A stretch of 12,896 nt of DNA from Chthonomonadaceae bacterium (GCA_014377395.1 JACMPS010000555.1:1-12896); one strand, 5' to 3'; counted from the first letter of the stretch, positions 5,972-12,828 are shown. The notes: a model not told the origin generated them from the sequence alone. Program-made: numbers and translations.

Positions 5972-6047
5972 TCAATGCGGTTTAACAAAGTGTTGAGAAA
6001 GTCTGTCTTGTTCGATGAAACAGATGGGGTTTACAGTGCTACAGTGG

Positions 6048-6096
6048 TGTCCGCAGGACTATCGGCGTAGCCGCCAGAGGCGAATTTATTCCGCCA
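6048..6096 (+). repeat. TGTCCGCAGGACTA repeat, copy 2
   Basis: It matches 1152-1200 at about 42 of 48 positions and in the same orientation. It lies 22 bases beyond the 3' end of the sugar-kinase gene. The GGCGTAGCCGCC core is self-complementary and could form a small hairpin. Confidence 0.65.
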
Positions 6097-6118
6097 TTCT
6101 TTTTCTCTCCAAACCACT

Positions 6119-7099
6119 TTAAGCCAATACTGCTTTCAGTTCTTCGGCATCTATCGTGTCGAGACGTGGGCCCAACTGTCCTACCACTCGCGCCGCCACA
6201 TAGGAGGCAAGTTCGCCCGTTTTTTGAAGAGAAAGTCCGTGCGTCAAGCCATAAAGCAGACCTGCCGCGTACATATCGCCCGCTCCCGTCGTGTCTACCG
6301 GAGTGACGCGGTAGGCAGGAACAAGAACGCTTTCCACCGCCGTGTGCAAGAGAGAGCCACGCGAGTCCATTGTCACCGCAACTAAGTCACAATACGGAAG
6401 GAGGGCATCGGCGGCGTCCTGCGGGGTGTCGGTGTCGCTGAGGTGTCGCGCTTCGTCGACATTGCCAATCAACACATCAACGTGATCTCTGATGATGCCA
6501 AGCAGTTCCTCTTTGTGACGTCCCACACAAAACGGATCACTCAAACTCAGTGCCACTTTAACCCCCGCCTCTTTCGCCGCCTTCATGCCCTTTAAGACCG
6601 CCGCTTTTTGGGTGTCCGTGTCCCAAAGATAGCTTGTGACGTAGAGGTATTTGCTTTGCGTGATCAGTTCCGCGTTCACATCGTCTGCGTCCAGTTCGCG
6701 GCAAATGCCGAGGAACGTGCAAAGGGTGCGTTGAGCGTCCGGGGTAATGAGAACCACACAAATCCCTGTCGTTCCGGTTCCGGCGGTTGCACCAAGCCGA
6801 ATCCCTTTGGCTCTCAGTCCTTCGATGTAGTGCGTGCCGTGTTCGTCTTCCGCGACTTTCCCGGTGTACGCCGCACTTCCGCCGAGTTGTGCCATTCCAA
6901 TGACGGTATTCGCACCCGACCCCCCGGCTTCCGTGTTGACGATATGCGTGTAAATTTTGGAAATCAAGTCTTTTTGCTGTGCCTCATCAATCAGAAACAT
7001 TCCGCCTTTTTCGTATCCCAACTCGGCTAAAAGGTCTTCGCTCACCTCCGCCTGAATGTCGAACAGGGGGTTGCACATTACGTGAACATCATAAATCAT
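6119..7099 (-). CDS. PfkB-family carbohydrate/nucleoside kinase (adenosine-kinase-like)
   Basis: The 326-residue product belongs to the ribokinase/PfkB family, which phosphorylates sugars or nucleosides with ATP. It shows the N-terminal substrate segment NPLFDIQAEV with Asp14, the first signature GGSGANTVIGMAQLGG (59-74) with KVAEDEHG (81-88), IGNVDEARHL (211-220) and the second signature DTTGAGDMYAAGLLYGL (269-285), where the GAGD anion hole ends in catalytic Asp275. The start NPLFDIQAEVSEDLL and the GGSGANT loop look more like bacterial adenosine-kinase-like members than ribokinase or fructokinase, so purine salvage is the best guess; substrate is not certain. ATG 7099 has GGGAG about eight bases upstream. 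A TACAAT lies about 43 bases before the start. It stands alone, converging on the relic gene. Confidence 0.9.
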   Translation of the reverse strand: MIYDVHVMCNPLFDIQAEVSEDLLAELGYEKGGMFLIDEAQQKDLISKIYTHIVNTEAGGSGANTVIGMAQLGGSAAYTGKVAEDEHGTHYIEGLRAKGIRLGATAGTGTTGICVVLITPDAQRTLCTFLGICRELDADDVNAELITQSKYLYVTSYLWDTDTQKAAVLKGMKAAKEAGVKVALSLSDPFCVGRHKEELLGIIRDHVDVLIGNVDEARHLSDTDTPQDAADALLPYCDLVAVTMDSRGSLLHTAVESVLVPAYRVTPVDTTGAGDMYAAGLLYGLTHGLSLQKTGELASYVAARVVGQLGPRLDTIDAEELKAVLA

Positions 7100-7141
7100 T
7101 GCGTCGTCTCCCGAACATTAGTGTGAAAAGATTTCGGCTCA

Positions 7142-7147
7142 ATTGTA
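7142..7147 (-). promoter_or_regulatory. Possible -10 element for the sugar-kinase gene
   Basis: TACAAT on the minus strand in the context GGGTACAAT. The best -35 at 17 bases, TCGAAC, matches poorly. Confidence 0.4.
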
Positions 7148-7222
7148 CCCTGAGAGCGGGGCGAGTTCGAGGATTAAGTGCGGGGTCAGTCTGTTTTGAT
7201 TTCTGGAAGTCACGCCTTCTAC

Positions 7223-7241
7223 CGGGAGTTGAAAACTCCCG
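7223..7241. repeat. Perfect short hairpin
   Basis: CGGGAGTT (7223-7230) and AACTCCCG (7234-7241) pair over eight bases around a GAA loop. It is part of the repeat composite between the kinase and TPR genes. Confidence 0.6.
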
Positions 7242-7256
7242 TCAGAAAAAGCAAGC

Positions 7257-7350
7257 GTCTTCCAGACGCGATACACAGGCACAATTTTAACTTAAATTCT
7301 GTCTTCGGAATTGAAATCGGAGCGAAAAGAGGATTCTGCGTCTGGAAGAC
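7257..7350. repeat. 13-base inverted repeat with internal hairpin
   Basis: GTCTTCCAGACGC (7257-7269) is the exact reverse complement of GCGTCTGGAAGAC (7338-7350), spanning a 68-base loop. The left arm can also fold on itself (GCGTCT-TCC-AGACGC, 7255-7269). The two folds are mutually exclusive. Confidence 0.6.
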
Positions 7351-7363
7351 ACCTGTTTTTGTT

Positions 7364-7386
7364 GCCGGGGGTTTTCACCCCCCGGC
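7364..7386. repeat. GC-rich hairpin
   Basis: GCCGGGGG (7364-7371) pairs with the C-run and CCGGC ending at 7386, leaving a short TTTTCAC loop. It lies about 55 bases beyond the TPR gene's stop on the minus strand. In that direction it is followed by AACAAAAA rather than a T-run. Confidence 0.55.
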
Positions 7387-7439
7387 AAAGAGGAAGGGCA
7401 TAGAGGGATTTCCTGAGTTGTTGCCTCCGGGAAAACCAC

Positions 7440-8237
7440 CTAATTGTACTGCATGGGGCGTCCGTGAGGTTGCGCCGCTAAAAAGGGGTGTGACACCCAT
7501 TCCGAAAGCACCTGAGTTCCGTAGTCGCTCAAGGCGAAGCCACGTTCGTTAAGAGCGTCTTCCGGGTCACGCTCCAACTTGGTGCGGAAAACCCGGTCTT
7601 CCTGAGCCAGCGTCACAATCTGTTCCAACTGAAACGCATCAAGGGTTTGCAGGGCATCCTGTGCCGCGTCCGCATGAGGTCCGCCGGGATCGAGTTCAAT
7701 GGTGCGCTTGAGTTCGTAAACCGCAAGCCCAACTTCGCCATGATGCTGACAGAGCAGTGCTTTCTTGAAATGGTGCGAGGGAGTCGCGGGGTCAAGGCGA
7801 ATCAAAATGTTGGTGACTCGCATTGCCGCATCCGTCACGCCGAGGTGCATATAAGCGTGTCCCAGAGCGGTATAAGCCGGAAGATGACGCGGATTCAGTT
7901 TGATCAGAGCGGTACACGCCTCAATGGCTCGCTCGAATTTTCCGGTTTCCAGGGCAATCGCAACAATGGCTTCGTAGGCGGGCATTTCCTGTGGGGCGAG
8001 GGCGGCGGCTTGCTCCGCAAACGAAAGGGCTTCTTTCCAGCGTTCGAGAGCGCGATAATGCTCCGCGATTCGCAAGCCATAGCGGTAGGGGTCTGCTCCT
8101 GCCCGTATTGCTCGCTTCAGGCAGGTGATCGCCTGCGACCATTTGCGCCCCTGAGCCAATGCTTCCGCTCTCAGGATTTCGACGTGCCATCGGTTATGGG
8201 ATTGTGGTTGCGGTTCCGCCGGATTGATCGAAGCCAT
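7440..8237 (-). CDS. TPR-repeat protein with LigA/Nif11-like C-terminal segment
   Basis: The 265-residue product has about five tetratricopeptide-like helix pairs between residues 18 and 185, with W-x-x-A and A-x-x-L-x-P spacing (for example KWSQAITCLKRAI, RWKEALSFAEQAAALAP, KFERAIEACTALIKLNP, VYELKRTIELDP). Such arrays mediate protein-protein contacts. Residues 204-246 (LEQIVTLAQEDRVFRTKL, then ERDPEDALNERGFALSD) change character and resemble the LigA-subunit/Nif11-leader type of small helical domain, where DP, AL and GF/GL-LS are landmarks. There is no signal peptide or membrane segment. I chose ATG 8237, with GAAGGCGG about five bases upstream, over a TTG seven codons earlier. It stands alone and diverges from the exporter operon. 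No specific function can be given. Confidence 0.85.
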   Translation of the reverse strand: MASINPAEPQPQSHNRWHVEILRAEALAQGRKWSQAITCLKRAIRAGADPYRYGLRIAEHYRALERWKEALSFAEQAAALAPQEMPAYEAIVAIALETGKFERAIEACTALIKLNPRHLPAYTALGHAYMHLGVTDAAMRVTNILIRLDPATPSHHFKKALLCQHHGEVGLAVYELKRTIELDPGGPHADAAQDALQTLDAFQLEQIVTLAQEDRVFRTKLERDPEDALNERGFALSDYGTQVLSEWVSHPFLAAQPHGRPMQYN

Positions 8238-8539
8238 ATTTCCGCCTTCTCGACTCAAACTACCTGCAAACTCTCTGAGAATGATCTACTCAATCACTCT
8301 TAAAATCTTACGCTCTAAATTTAGGTTCAAGCACAGTTGCACTTTACGCCCTTTCGTATCGGGATTCCTTCTTTGATCTGTCTTTTTCCAAAGTGACTTT
8401 TGTAAGCCAACATAAGAGCCTCTTTTTCTTTTGCAGTATCTCAGGCTAACTTTTCGTAAAGAGAGGTGTCTATTTTAATGAGTTATCATTTTAGAAGGGG
8501 CTTGTCGGCATCGGCGGGAGCCTCCAGGAGAGTCATTTT
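8238..8539. other. Divergent intergenic region between TPR gene and exporter operon
   Basis: About 300 bases with no credible gene; T-rich in the middle (around 8421-8434). It must hold promoters for both directions. The only clear site is AGGAG at 8526-8530, nine bases before the adaptor's ATG. I could not pick a convincing -35/-10 pair on either strand, and none of the window's repeat families occurs here, unlike most other gaps. Confidence 0.6.
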
Positions 8540-10303
8540 ATGAGTGCTACGGAGGCAACTGCCCCCCCGCGTCCTCGCGGTAAAAAGAAACCCAATCGTC
8601 TGCCTGCCGTTTTTGTCGTGGCGGCATTGGCGGGTGTGGGTTGGTGGGGTTACACAAAATCTCAACCCAAAGACACGAATAATAAACTTTTGACCGCTGT
8701 CGTATCACGCGGCGACCTTGTTGAATCGATCAACGCGACGGGTTCCGTCACTGCCCAAACCGGGGCGCAGGTCAAAATCGGCTCACAAATTACAGGGCGA
8801 ATCAAGCGTCTTTATGCGGACGTAGGGAGCTTCGTTCGACAGAATCAAGTGATTGCTGAGCTTGATCTGCCGGACATTGAGGCACAGGTAATGCAAGCAC
8901 AAGCAGGTCTTGCCGCCGCGAAAACACGTCTCAGTTCGGCAGAATACAACCTCGTTTTGCAGAAATCGCAGACGGCAACGGGAATTCAGACGGCACAATC
9001 GCAGATCAATGGGGCAAACGCTCGGTTGAGATCGGTTCGTGCTTCTGCGAATTTGCAGGTCGCGCAAACGCCTGAAACGATTCGCCGTGCAGAAGCGGAA
9101 GTCGCACGGGTGAAAGCCACGATTTCAACCGCACAATCTGCGTTACGTCAGACCGAAGCCAGTGCAAAACTGCAAATTGCAACAGCACAGGAACAACTGG
9201 CTCAGGCAAGAGCGAATTCACAGATTTCCGATCTGACGCTAGGGCGTTACAAGGAACTTATCGGTAAAGGCTTCGTGGCTCAGTCCGTCGTAGATACCGC
9301 AGTCGCCGACTCAACGGTTAAAAAGTCGCAGGTGACCACCGCGCAACAAAATGTCAATCTGATGCGAGAACGCACCGCCGCCGACATTCAGGCAGCACGG
9401 GACACCGTGACGCAAGCACAACGTACTCAGGATTCCGTGGCGTCGTCGCTGGTTTCTGCAAGAGCCGGAACGCTTCAGAACACAAGCCGACTTGCGGATG
9501 TCAATGACGCTGAAGCCTCACTTGCAACGGCGCGAACTGCTCTCCAGACCGCTCAGGCAAACAAAAGTTTGATCTCCGTGCGAGAGCAGGAAGTGGAACA
9601 AGCCCGCGAGAATATCCGAATTGCTGAGGCACAACTTGCGGGCGCGAAGGCACAAATGGATAAAACTTCGATCCGCTCCCCGATTACCGGAACCGTATTG
9701 CAACTCGCTTCTCAGCAGGGAGAAACTCTTGCGGCGGGGCTTTCCGCACCGACTCTGATCATTGTCGCCGACCTGAAGCGATTGCAGGTAGATGTCTTTG
9801 TGGACGAAACCGACATTGGCAAAGTTAAACTCGGTCAGGTGGCTTCCGTTTCCGTAGATGCTTTTCCCAAGCGTAAACTGACGGGTAAGGTGACGAAAAT
9901 TGCCTCAGGTTCGACTATTCAGCAGGGTGTAATTACCTATGATGTGACGGTTTCCCTCGACAAACTCGAAGAGGCAAGGCTACCGATCAAGCCCGATATG
10001 ACCGCTTCAGTTACCATTCAGACCAACAAATACGAGAATGTTTTGCTGGTTCCGGCAGAGGGTGTAAAAGTCGGCACAAAGGGTGCTATCGTCAACATTC
10101 TAGGGGTGAAGGATGACAAGCCTGCTCCTGTTCCGCGTCCCGTCAAAACCGGTGCTTCCGATGGAGCCAACACCGAAATCAAAGAAGGCTTGAAGGAAGG
10201 CGAGGAAATCGTGCTCGCGGGGGGCGACGACGGCAAAAAGCGGGGGGGTGCGCCTAACCCATTCGGGGGCGACAGCAAAAAGGGAGGCGGCAAAAAACAA
10301 TGA
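8540..10303 (+). CDS. macA: MacA-like periplasmic adaptor subunit (HlyD/RND-MFP family)
   Basis: This membrane-fusion protein would link an inner-membrane MacB-type ABC transporter to an outer-membrane channel. The 587 residues show a basic N-terminus (11-20), one membrane anchor (21-38), the first lipoyl half and entry strand (GSVTAQTGAQVKIGSQITGRI, 68-88), a Gln/Ala-rich coiled-coil hairpin (about 111-372) with a tip-like segment RYKELIGKGFVAQSVVD (236-252), the second lipoyl half (SIRSPITGTVLQLASQQGE, 377-395), a beta-barrel region (VDVFVDETDIGKVKLGQ, 417-433) and a membrane-proximal region (490-560). The tail after 562 is Gly/Lys-rich. E. coli MacA has about 370 residues; the excess lies mainly in the hairpin. 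Its stop overlaps the ATPase start (ATGA). The specific substrate cannot be told. Confidence 0.9.
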   Translation: MSATEATAPPRPRGKKKPNRLPAVFVVAALAGVGWWGYTKSQPKDTNNKLLTAVVSRGDLVESINATGSVTAQTGAQVKIGSQITGRIKRLYADVGSFVRQNQVIAELDLPDIEAQVMQAQAGLAAAKTRLSSAEYNLVLQKSQTATGIQTAQSQINGANARLRSVRASANLQVAQTPETIRRAEAEVARVKATISTAQSALRQTEASAKLQIATAQEQLAQARANSQISDLTLGRYKELIGKGFVAQSVVDTAVADSTVKKSQVTTAQQNVNLMRERTAADIQAARDTVTQAQRTQDSVASSLVSARAGTLQNTSRLADVNDAEASLATARTALQTAQANKSLISVREQEVEQARENIRIAEAQLAGAKAQMDKTSIRSPITGTVLQLASQQGETLAAGLSAPTLIIVADLKRLQVDVFVDETDIGKVKLGQVASVSVDAFPKRKLTGKVTKIASGSTIQQGVITYDVTVSLDKLEEARLPIKPDMTASVTIQTNKYENVLLVPAEGVKVGTKGAIVNILGVKDDKPAPVPRPVKTGASDGANTEIKEGLKEGEEIVLAGGDDGKKRGGAPNPFGGDSKKGGGKKQ

Positions 10304-11067
10304 GTTCTGCCTTACCTGAACTCCCGATGATCCACATCAGCGACCTCCGAAAAACCTATGTCATGGGGGATCAGGAGGTACGCGCCCTTGACGGGATTCA
10401 GCTCGAAATCGGACGCGGCGAGTTTGTTGCGATCATGGGTCCGTCGGGTTCCGGCAAAAGCACCCTGATGCACATTATCGGTTGCCTTGATGTTCCGACT
10501 TCGGGTTCTTACCTGTTGGATGGCATTGAGGTCGCTGACATGGACGAGTACGAACTTGCTCATATTCGCAACCGCAAAATTGGGTTTGTCTTTCAGGGTT
10601 TCAACCTTCTTGCCCGAACCTCAGCACTGGACAATGTAGAACTACCCATGGTTTATGCAAAACGTAAAGACAGAACTGAAAGAGCGATTGCTGCCCTTGA
10701 ACGGGTGGGATTGGGGTCGCGGCTCGATCATACCTCGAATCAGTTGTCGGGGGGGCAACAACAACGTGTCGCGATTGCTCGTGCGCTTGCTTCTGATCCA
10801 CTTCTTATTCTTGCAGATGAGCCAACCGGAAACCTCGCCTCGGTGCAGAGTGAAGAGATCATGGGCATTTTTCAAGAACTGAATGAGGAGGGCGTGAGCA
10901 TTGTCATGGTGACTCATGAGCCTGAAATCGGAAAGCACTGCAAGCGGCAAGTCATTATCAAGGATGGGCGAGTCGTTCACGACGAACCTGTCGAGGGTCG
11001 CCTGTTTGCAAAGGATGTCCTCGCGATGATGGAACGCGAAGTCGTGTTGCTCAAGGGAAATACTTAG
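10300..11067 (+). CDS. MacB/LolD-type ABC transporter ATP-binding subunit
   Basis: This cytoplasmic ATPase would power the adjacent MacB-type permease. The 255 residues contain Walker A GPSGSGKST (47-55), Q-loop Gln99 in FVFQGFNLL, signature LSGGQQQRVAIARA (149-162), Walker B LILADEP with Glu174 and switch His206 in MVTHEPEI, in the arrangement of the LolD/MacB/FtsE family. The D-loop reads TGNLAS where the family nearly always has TGNLDS, an Asp-to-Ala change. The C-terminus extends about 25 residues past the usual end (from VEGRLFAKDV). Translation starts on the adaptor's stop (ATGA); an ATG nine codons later is possible. In E. coli MacB ATPase and permease are fused; here they are separate genes, as in many other bacteria. 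Confidence 0.94.
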   Translation: MSSALPELPMIHISDLRKTYVMGDQEVRALDGIQLEIGRGEFVAIMGPSGSGKSTLMHIIGCLDVPTSGSYLLDGIEVADMDEYELAHIRNRKIGFVFQGFNLLARTSALDNVELPMVYAKRKDRTERAIAALERVGLGSRLDHTSNQLSGGQQQRVAIARALASDPLLILADEPTGNLASVQSEEIMGIFQELNEEGVSIVMVTHEPEIGKHCKRQVIIKDGRVVHDEPVEGRLFAKDVLAMMEREVVLLKGNT

Positions 11068-11149
11068 TCACCCCCGTTACGCAAATCAGGAAAATGAAGC
11101 GCATTGAATTTCTCCCCTTATACAAGGAAAGAGTTGGAGTTAGCAAGTA

Positions 11150-11213
11150 TAGCGAATTACAACCCCCTCCTAACCTCCCCCTTGCACAAGGGGGAGGTTA
11201 GGAGTGATGTGCT
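11150..11213. repeat. Long copy of the CCTCCCCCTTG repeat with perfect 18-base arms
   Basis: Arms CTCCTAACCTCCCCCTTG (11167-11184) and CAAGGGGGAGGTTAGGAG (11187-11204) are perfect reverse complements separated by two bases. TAGCGAATT precedes (11150-11158) and AGTGATGTGCT follows, as in the copy at 4150-4211. In RNA this would form a very stable hairpin between the ATPase and permease genes. Confidence 0.85.
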
Positions 11214-11295
11214 TTCACGATCCCCGACGTAAGGGGAAGAAAGCCAATCCACACGCTACCTCTTTTGTGCGTTTCGTGACTTAATCAAGGAATGA

Positions 11296-11362
11296 GTATT
11301 GGGTGCGAAAGCGCAAGAAAACTCTTGACACTCAACACCCAATACTTAACACTCAATACTCT
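11296..11362. repeat. CTCAACAC repeat unit directly before macB permease
   Basis: GTATTGGGTG (11296-11305) is the exact reverse complement of CACCCAATAC (11336-11345), a ten-base stem. Within and after it come two direct units, CTCAACACCCAATACTT (11331-11347) and TTAACACTCAATACT (11346-11360). An inverted copy, 16 of 17 matching, lies just after the permease gene at 12643-12659. The unit ends two bases before the chosen permease start. Confidence 0.65.
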
Positions 11363-11363
11363 T

Positions 11364-12638
11364 ATGAACTTAATTCAATCCCTTAAAATTGCTTTGCGCG
11401 GTCTGGTGAACAACAAACTCAGAACCGCGCTGACGATGCTCGGTATCATTATCGGGGTAGGCGTCGTCATTCTCGTCGTGGCGATTGGCAAGGGAGCAAC
11501 CAAGCGCGTGACCGATGCCGTCAACTCACTTGGAACCAACTTGCTAACCGTGCGTAACGGAAACTCGCGAATTCGCATCACTGCCGCGATCACGAAAGCG
11601 ATGGCGTCAGGCGATGCAAGCGCAAGATCGGCGGCTTCGGCTCCTAACCGTCTGCGTCTTGAAGATGCAAAAGCATTTGCTACGAATTTTCCGAAAACGA
11701 TTGTGGCGGTGGCTCCTCAAGTACGCGGAAATCCACAGGTGCGATACCGGGGTGTGGACGCCAACACGCAATTGACTGGCTCGACGATTGACTATCCTTT
11801 TGTGACGAACACTGACACTTCGAGCGGACGCTTTTTCACGGAGTATGAGCAGGACGGAAGCCTGAAAGTTTGCATTGTCGGAAAGTCTCTGGCGGAGAAA
11901 TTGACAGGCGGTCCCGACGCTGACCTGACCGGGCAAACAATTTCAATCAATCGTATCAACTTCACGGTCATCGGCATGATGGCTCCGAAAGGCTCTACTT
12001 CGTGGGGGCAGGATCAGGACGATTCCGTGATTATCCCGATTACGACGGCGATGCGCCGCGTCCTGAACCGTCAGAACGTGGATTTCGTGAGTATTCGGTG
12101 TGCGGATGAGCGGATGATGTTACTTGCACAGGAGCAGATTTCGGCTTATTTGCGGAACAAGCATCACCTGCAACCGCCTTTCCCAGAGAATGACGATTTC
12201 GATATTCGCTCTCAAACGGAACTGATGCAGTCGCAACGTGCCGTCACGGACACGATGACCTCTCTGCTTTCGATTGTCGCGATTATGTCGCTGTTAGTTG
12301 GCGGAATCGGGATCATGAATATCATGCTGGTTTCGGTGACGGAGCGCACCCGCGAAATCGGGATTCGTAAGGCGATTGGTGCGACACCGAGAGATATTCT
12401 GTTTCAGTTTATCATTGAAGCGGCGATTATTTCGCTTCTCGGTGGGGTTGTCGGAATTTTCGTCGGGATTGGGGGCGCAAAAGTTCTGTCCGATCTGGCG
12501 GGTTGGAACACGATTATCGATCAGACGGCGATTGTGGCGGCGTTGGTGGTTTCCGGTGGCGTGGGTCTTTTCTTCGGAATTTATCCGGCATCGAAGGCGG
12601 CGCAGTTGCACCCGATTGATGCGTTGCGGTATGAGTAG
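11364..12638 (+). CDS. macB: MacB-type ABC transporter permease (FtsX-like)
   Basis: This inner-membrane permease of the MacB/FtsX type uses ATP to drive movements that push substrate through the adaptor rather than across the membrane itself. The 424 residues show TM1 (about 22-43) after the amphipathic start SLKIALRGLVNNKLRTALTM, a periplasmic domain (about 45-295) with SGRFFTEYE and VCIVGKSLAEKL, then TM2 (300-325, with LVGGIGIMNIMLVSVTERTREIGIRKAIGA at its end), TM3 (346-370) and TM4 (388-408), ending GIYPASKAA-PIDALRYE as in the family. A Ser/Ala-rich low-complexity stretch (67-95) is inserted early in the periplasmic domain. I chose ATG 11364 because the family starts there; an ATG at 11292 would add 24 residues translated from a repeat. 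No ribosome site precedes 11364. Confidence 0.92.
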   Translation: MNLIQSLKIALRGLVNNKLRTALTMLGIIIGVGVVILVVAIGKGATKRVTDAVNSLGTNLLTVRNGNSRIRITAAITKAMASGDASARSAASAPNRLRLEDAKAFATNFPKTIVAVAPQVRGNPQVRYRGVDANTQLTGSTIDYPFVTNTDTSSGRFFTEYEQDGSLKVCIVGKSLAEKLTGGPDADLTGQTISINRINFTVIGMMAPKGSTSWGQDQDDSVIIPITTAMRRVLNRQNVDFVSIRCADERMMLLAQEQISAYLRNKHHLQPPFPENDDFDIRSQTELMQSQRAVTDTMTSLLSIVAIMSLLVGGIGIMNIMLVSVTERTREIGIRKAIGATPRDILFQFIIEAAIISLLGGVVGIFVGIGGAKVLSDLAGWNTIIDQTAIVAALVVSGGVGLFFGIYPASKAAQLHPIDALRYE

Positions 12639-12642
12639 GGGA

Positions 12643-12659
12643 AAGTATTGAGTGTTGAG
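12643..12659 (-). repeat. Inverted copy of the CTCAACAC repeat
   Basis: AAGTATTGAGTGTTGAG is the reverse complement of 11331-11347 with one mismatch. It begins five bases after the permease stop codon, so the gene is closely bracketed by inverted copies. Confidence 0.6.
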
Positions 12660-12700
12660 AAGGGGGTGGAAAGCCCCTACTCAAATGCCCTCACCCCCAG

Positions 12701-12742
12701 CCCCTCTCCCTTCCACTCGCTTAGGCTCATTAGGGAGAGGGG
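12701..12742. repeat. Eleven-base hairpin after macB
   Basis: CCCCTCTCCCT (12701-12711) and AGGGAGAGGGG (12732-12742) are perfect reverse complements with a 20-base loop. It could help end or protect the exporter transcript, but no T-run follows. It is probably another member of the intergenic palindrome group. Confidence 0.6.
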
Positions 12743-12763
12743 AGCAGATGCAAAAGCCATCAA

Positions 12764-12787
12764 CGCGGAGCTTATTCCTGCGGCAAA
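12764..12787 (-). repeat. TTTGCCGCAGGAAT repeat, copy 2 (inverted)
   Basis: Its reverse complement matches 1045-1068 at 21 of 24 bases. Confidence 0.5.
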
Positions 12788-12806
12788 GGCACTAACTCCC
12801 TCTGAT

Positions 12807-12828
12807 CTCCCCTTGCATAAGGGGGAGG
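12807..12828. repeat. CTCCCCTTGCATAAGGGGGAG palindrome, short copy
   Basis: CTCCCCTT, GCAT and AAGGGGGAG form an imperfect hairpin with one bulged G. The TTGCATAAG centre ties it to the family at 1251, 4150 and 11150. Confidence 0.6.

Larger units (their letters stand above)
7100..7439. other. Intergenic region with nested hairpins
   Basis: No gene is credible here; both flanking genes lie on the minus strand. The kinase promoter side occupies roughly 7100-7160. From 7190 to 7390 there is a composite of inverted repeats listed separately. No T-run follows the stems, so they are not obvious terminators. Confidence 0.6.
11068..11363. other. Repeat-filled gap splitting the exporter operon
   Basis: These 296 bases between ATPase and permease genes hold no gene. 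They contain a degenerate hairpin block near 11112-11135 (CTCCCC-TTATACAAGG), the long palindromic repeat (11150-11213), a small CCCC-GACGTAA-GGGG hairpin near 11221-11236 and the CTCAACAC repeat unit (11296-11362). In related systems the genes are adjacent, so repeats have probably inserted here. No promoter for the permease is convincing. Confidence 0.65.

Noticed and set aside
5616..5996. Single 126-residue protein starting at GTG 5616
   Set aside because: Only its first 60 residues look like protein; the rest is out-of-frame translation of the relic gene's true C-terminal part and of intergenic DNA.
7647..8303. 218-codon plus-strand open frame opposite the TPR gene
   Set aside because: Antisense shadow of a TPR-coding region with regular codon usage; no recognisable protein features.
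11292..11363. 24-residue N-terminal extension of the permease
   Set aside because: It would be encoded by the CTCAACAC repeat, the AAGGA before it touches the ATG, and the family begins at the inner ATG.
11296..12659. macB permease as cargo of an insertion sequence
   Set aside because: The inverted copies are short, there is no transposase or target-site duplication visible, and the repeat also occurs singly elsewhere.
4150..12828. CRISPR array made of the CCTCCCCCTTG units
   Set aside because: Copies are isolated and thousands of bases apart with no regular spacing or cas genes.
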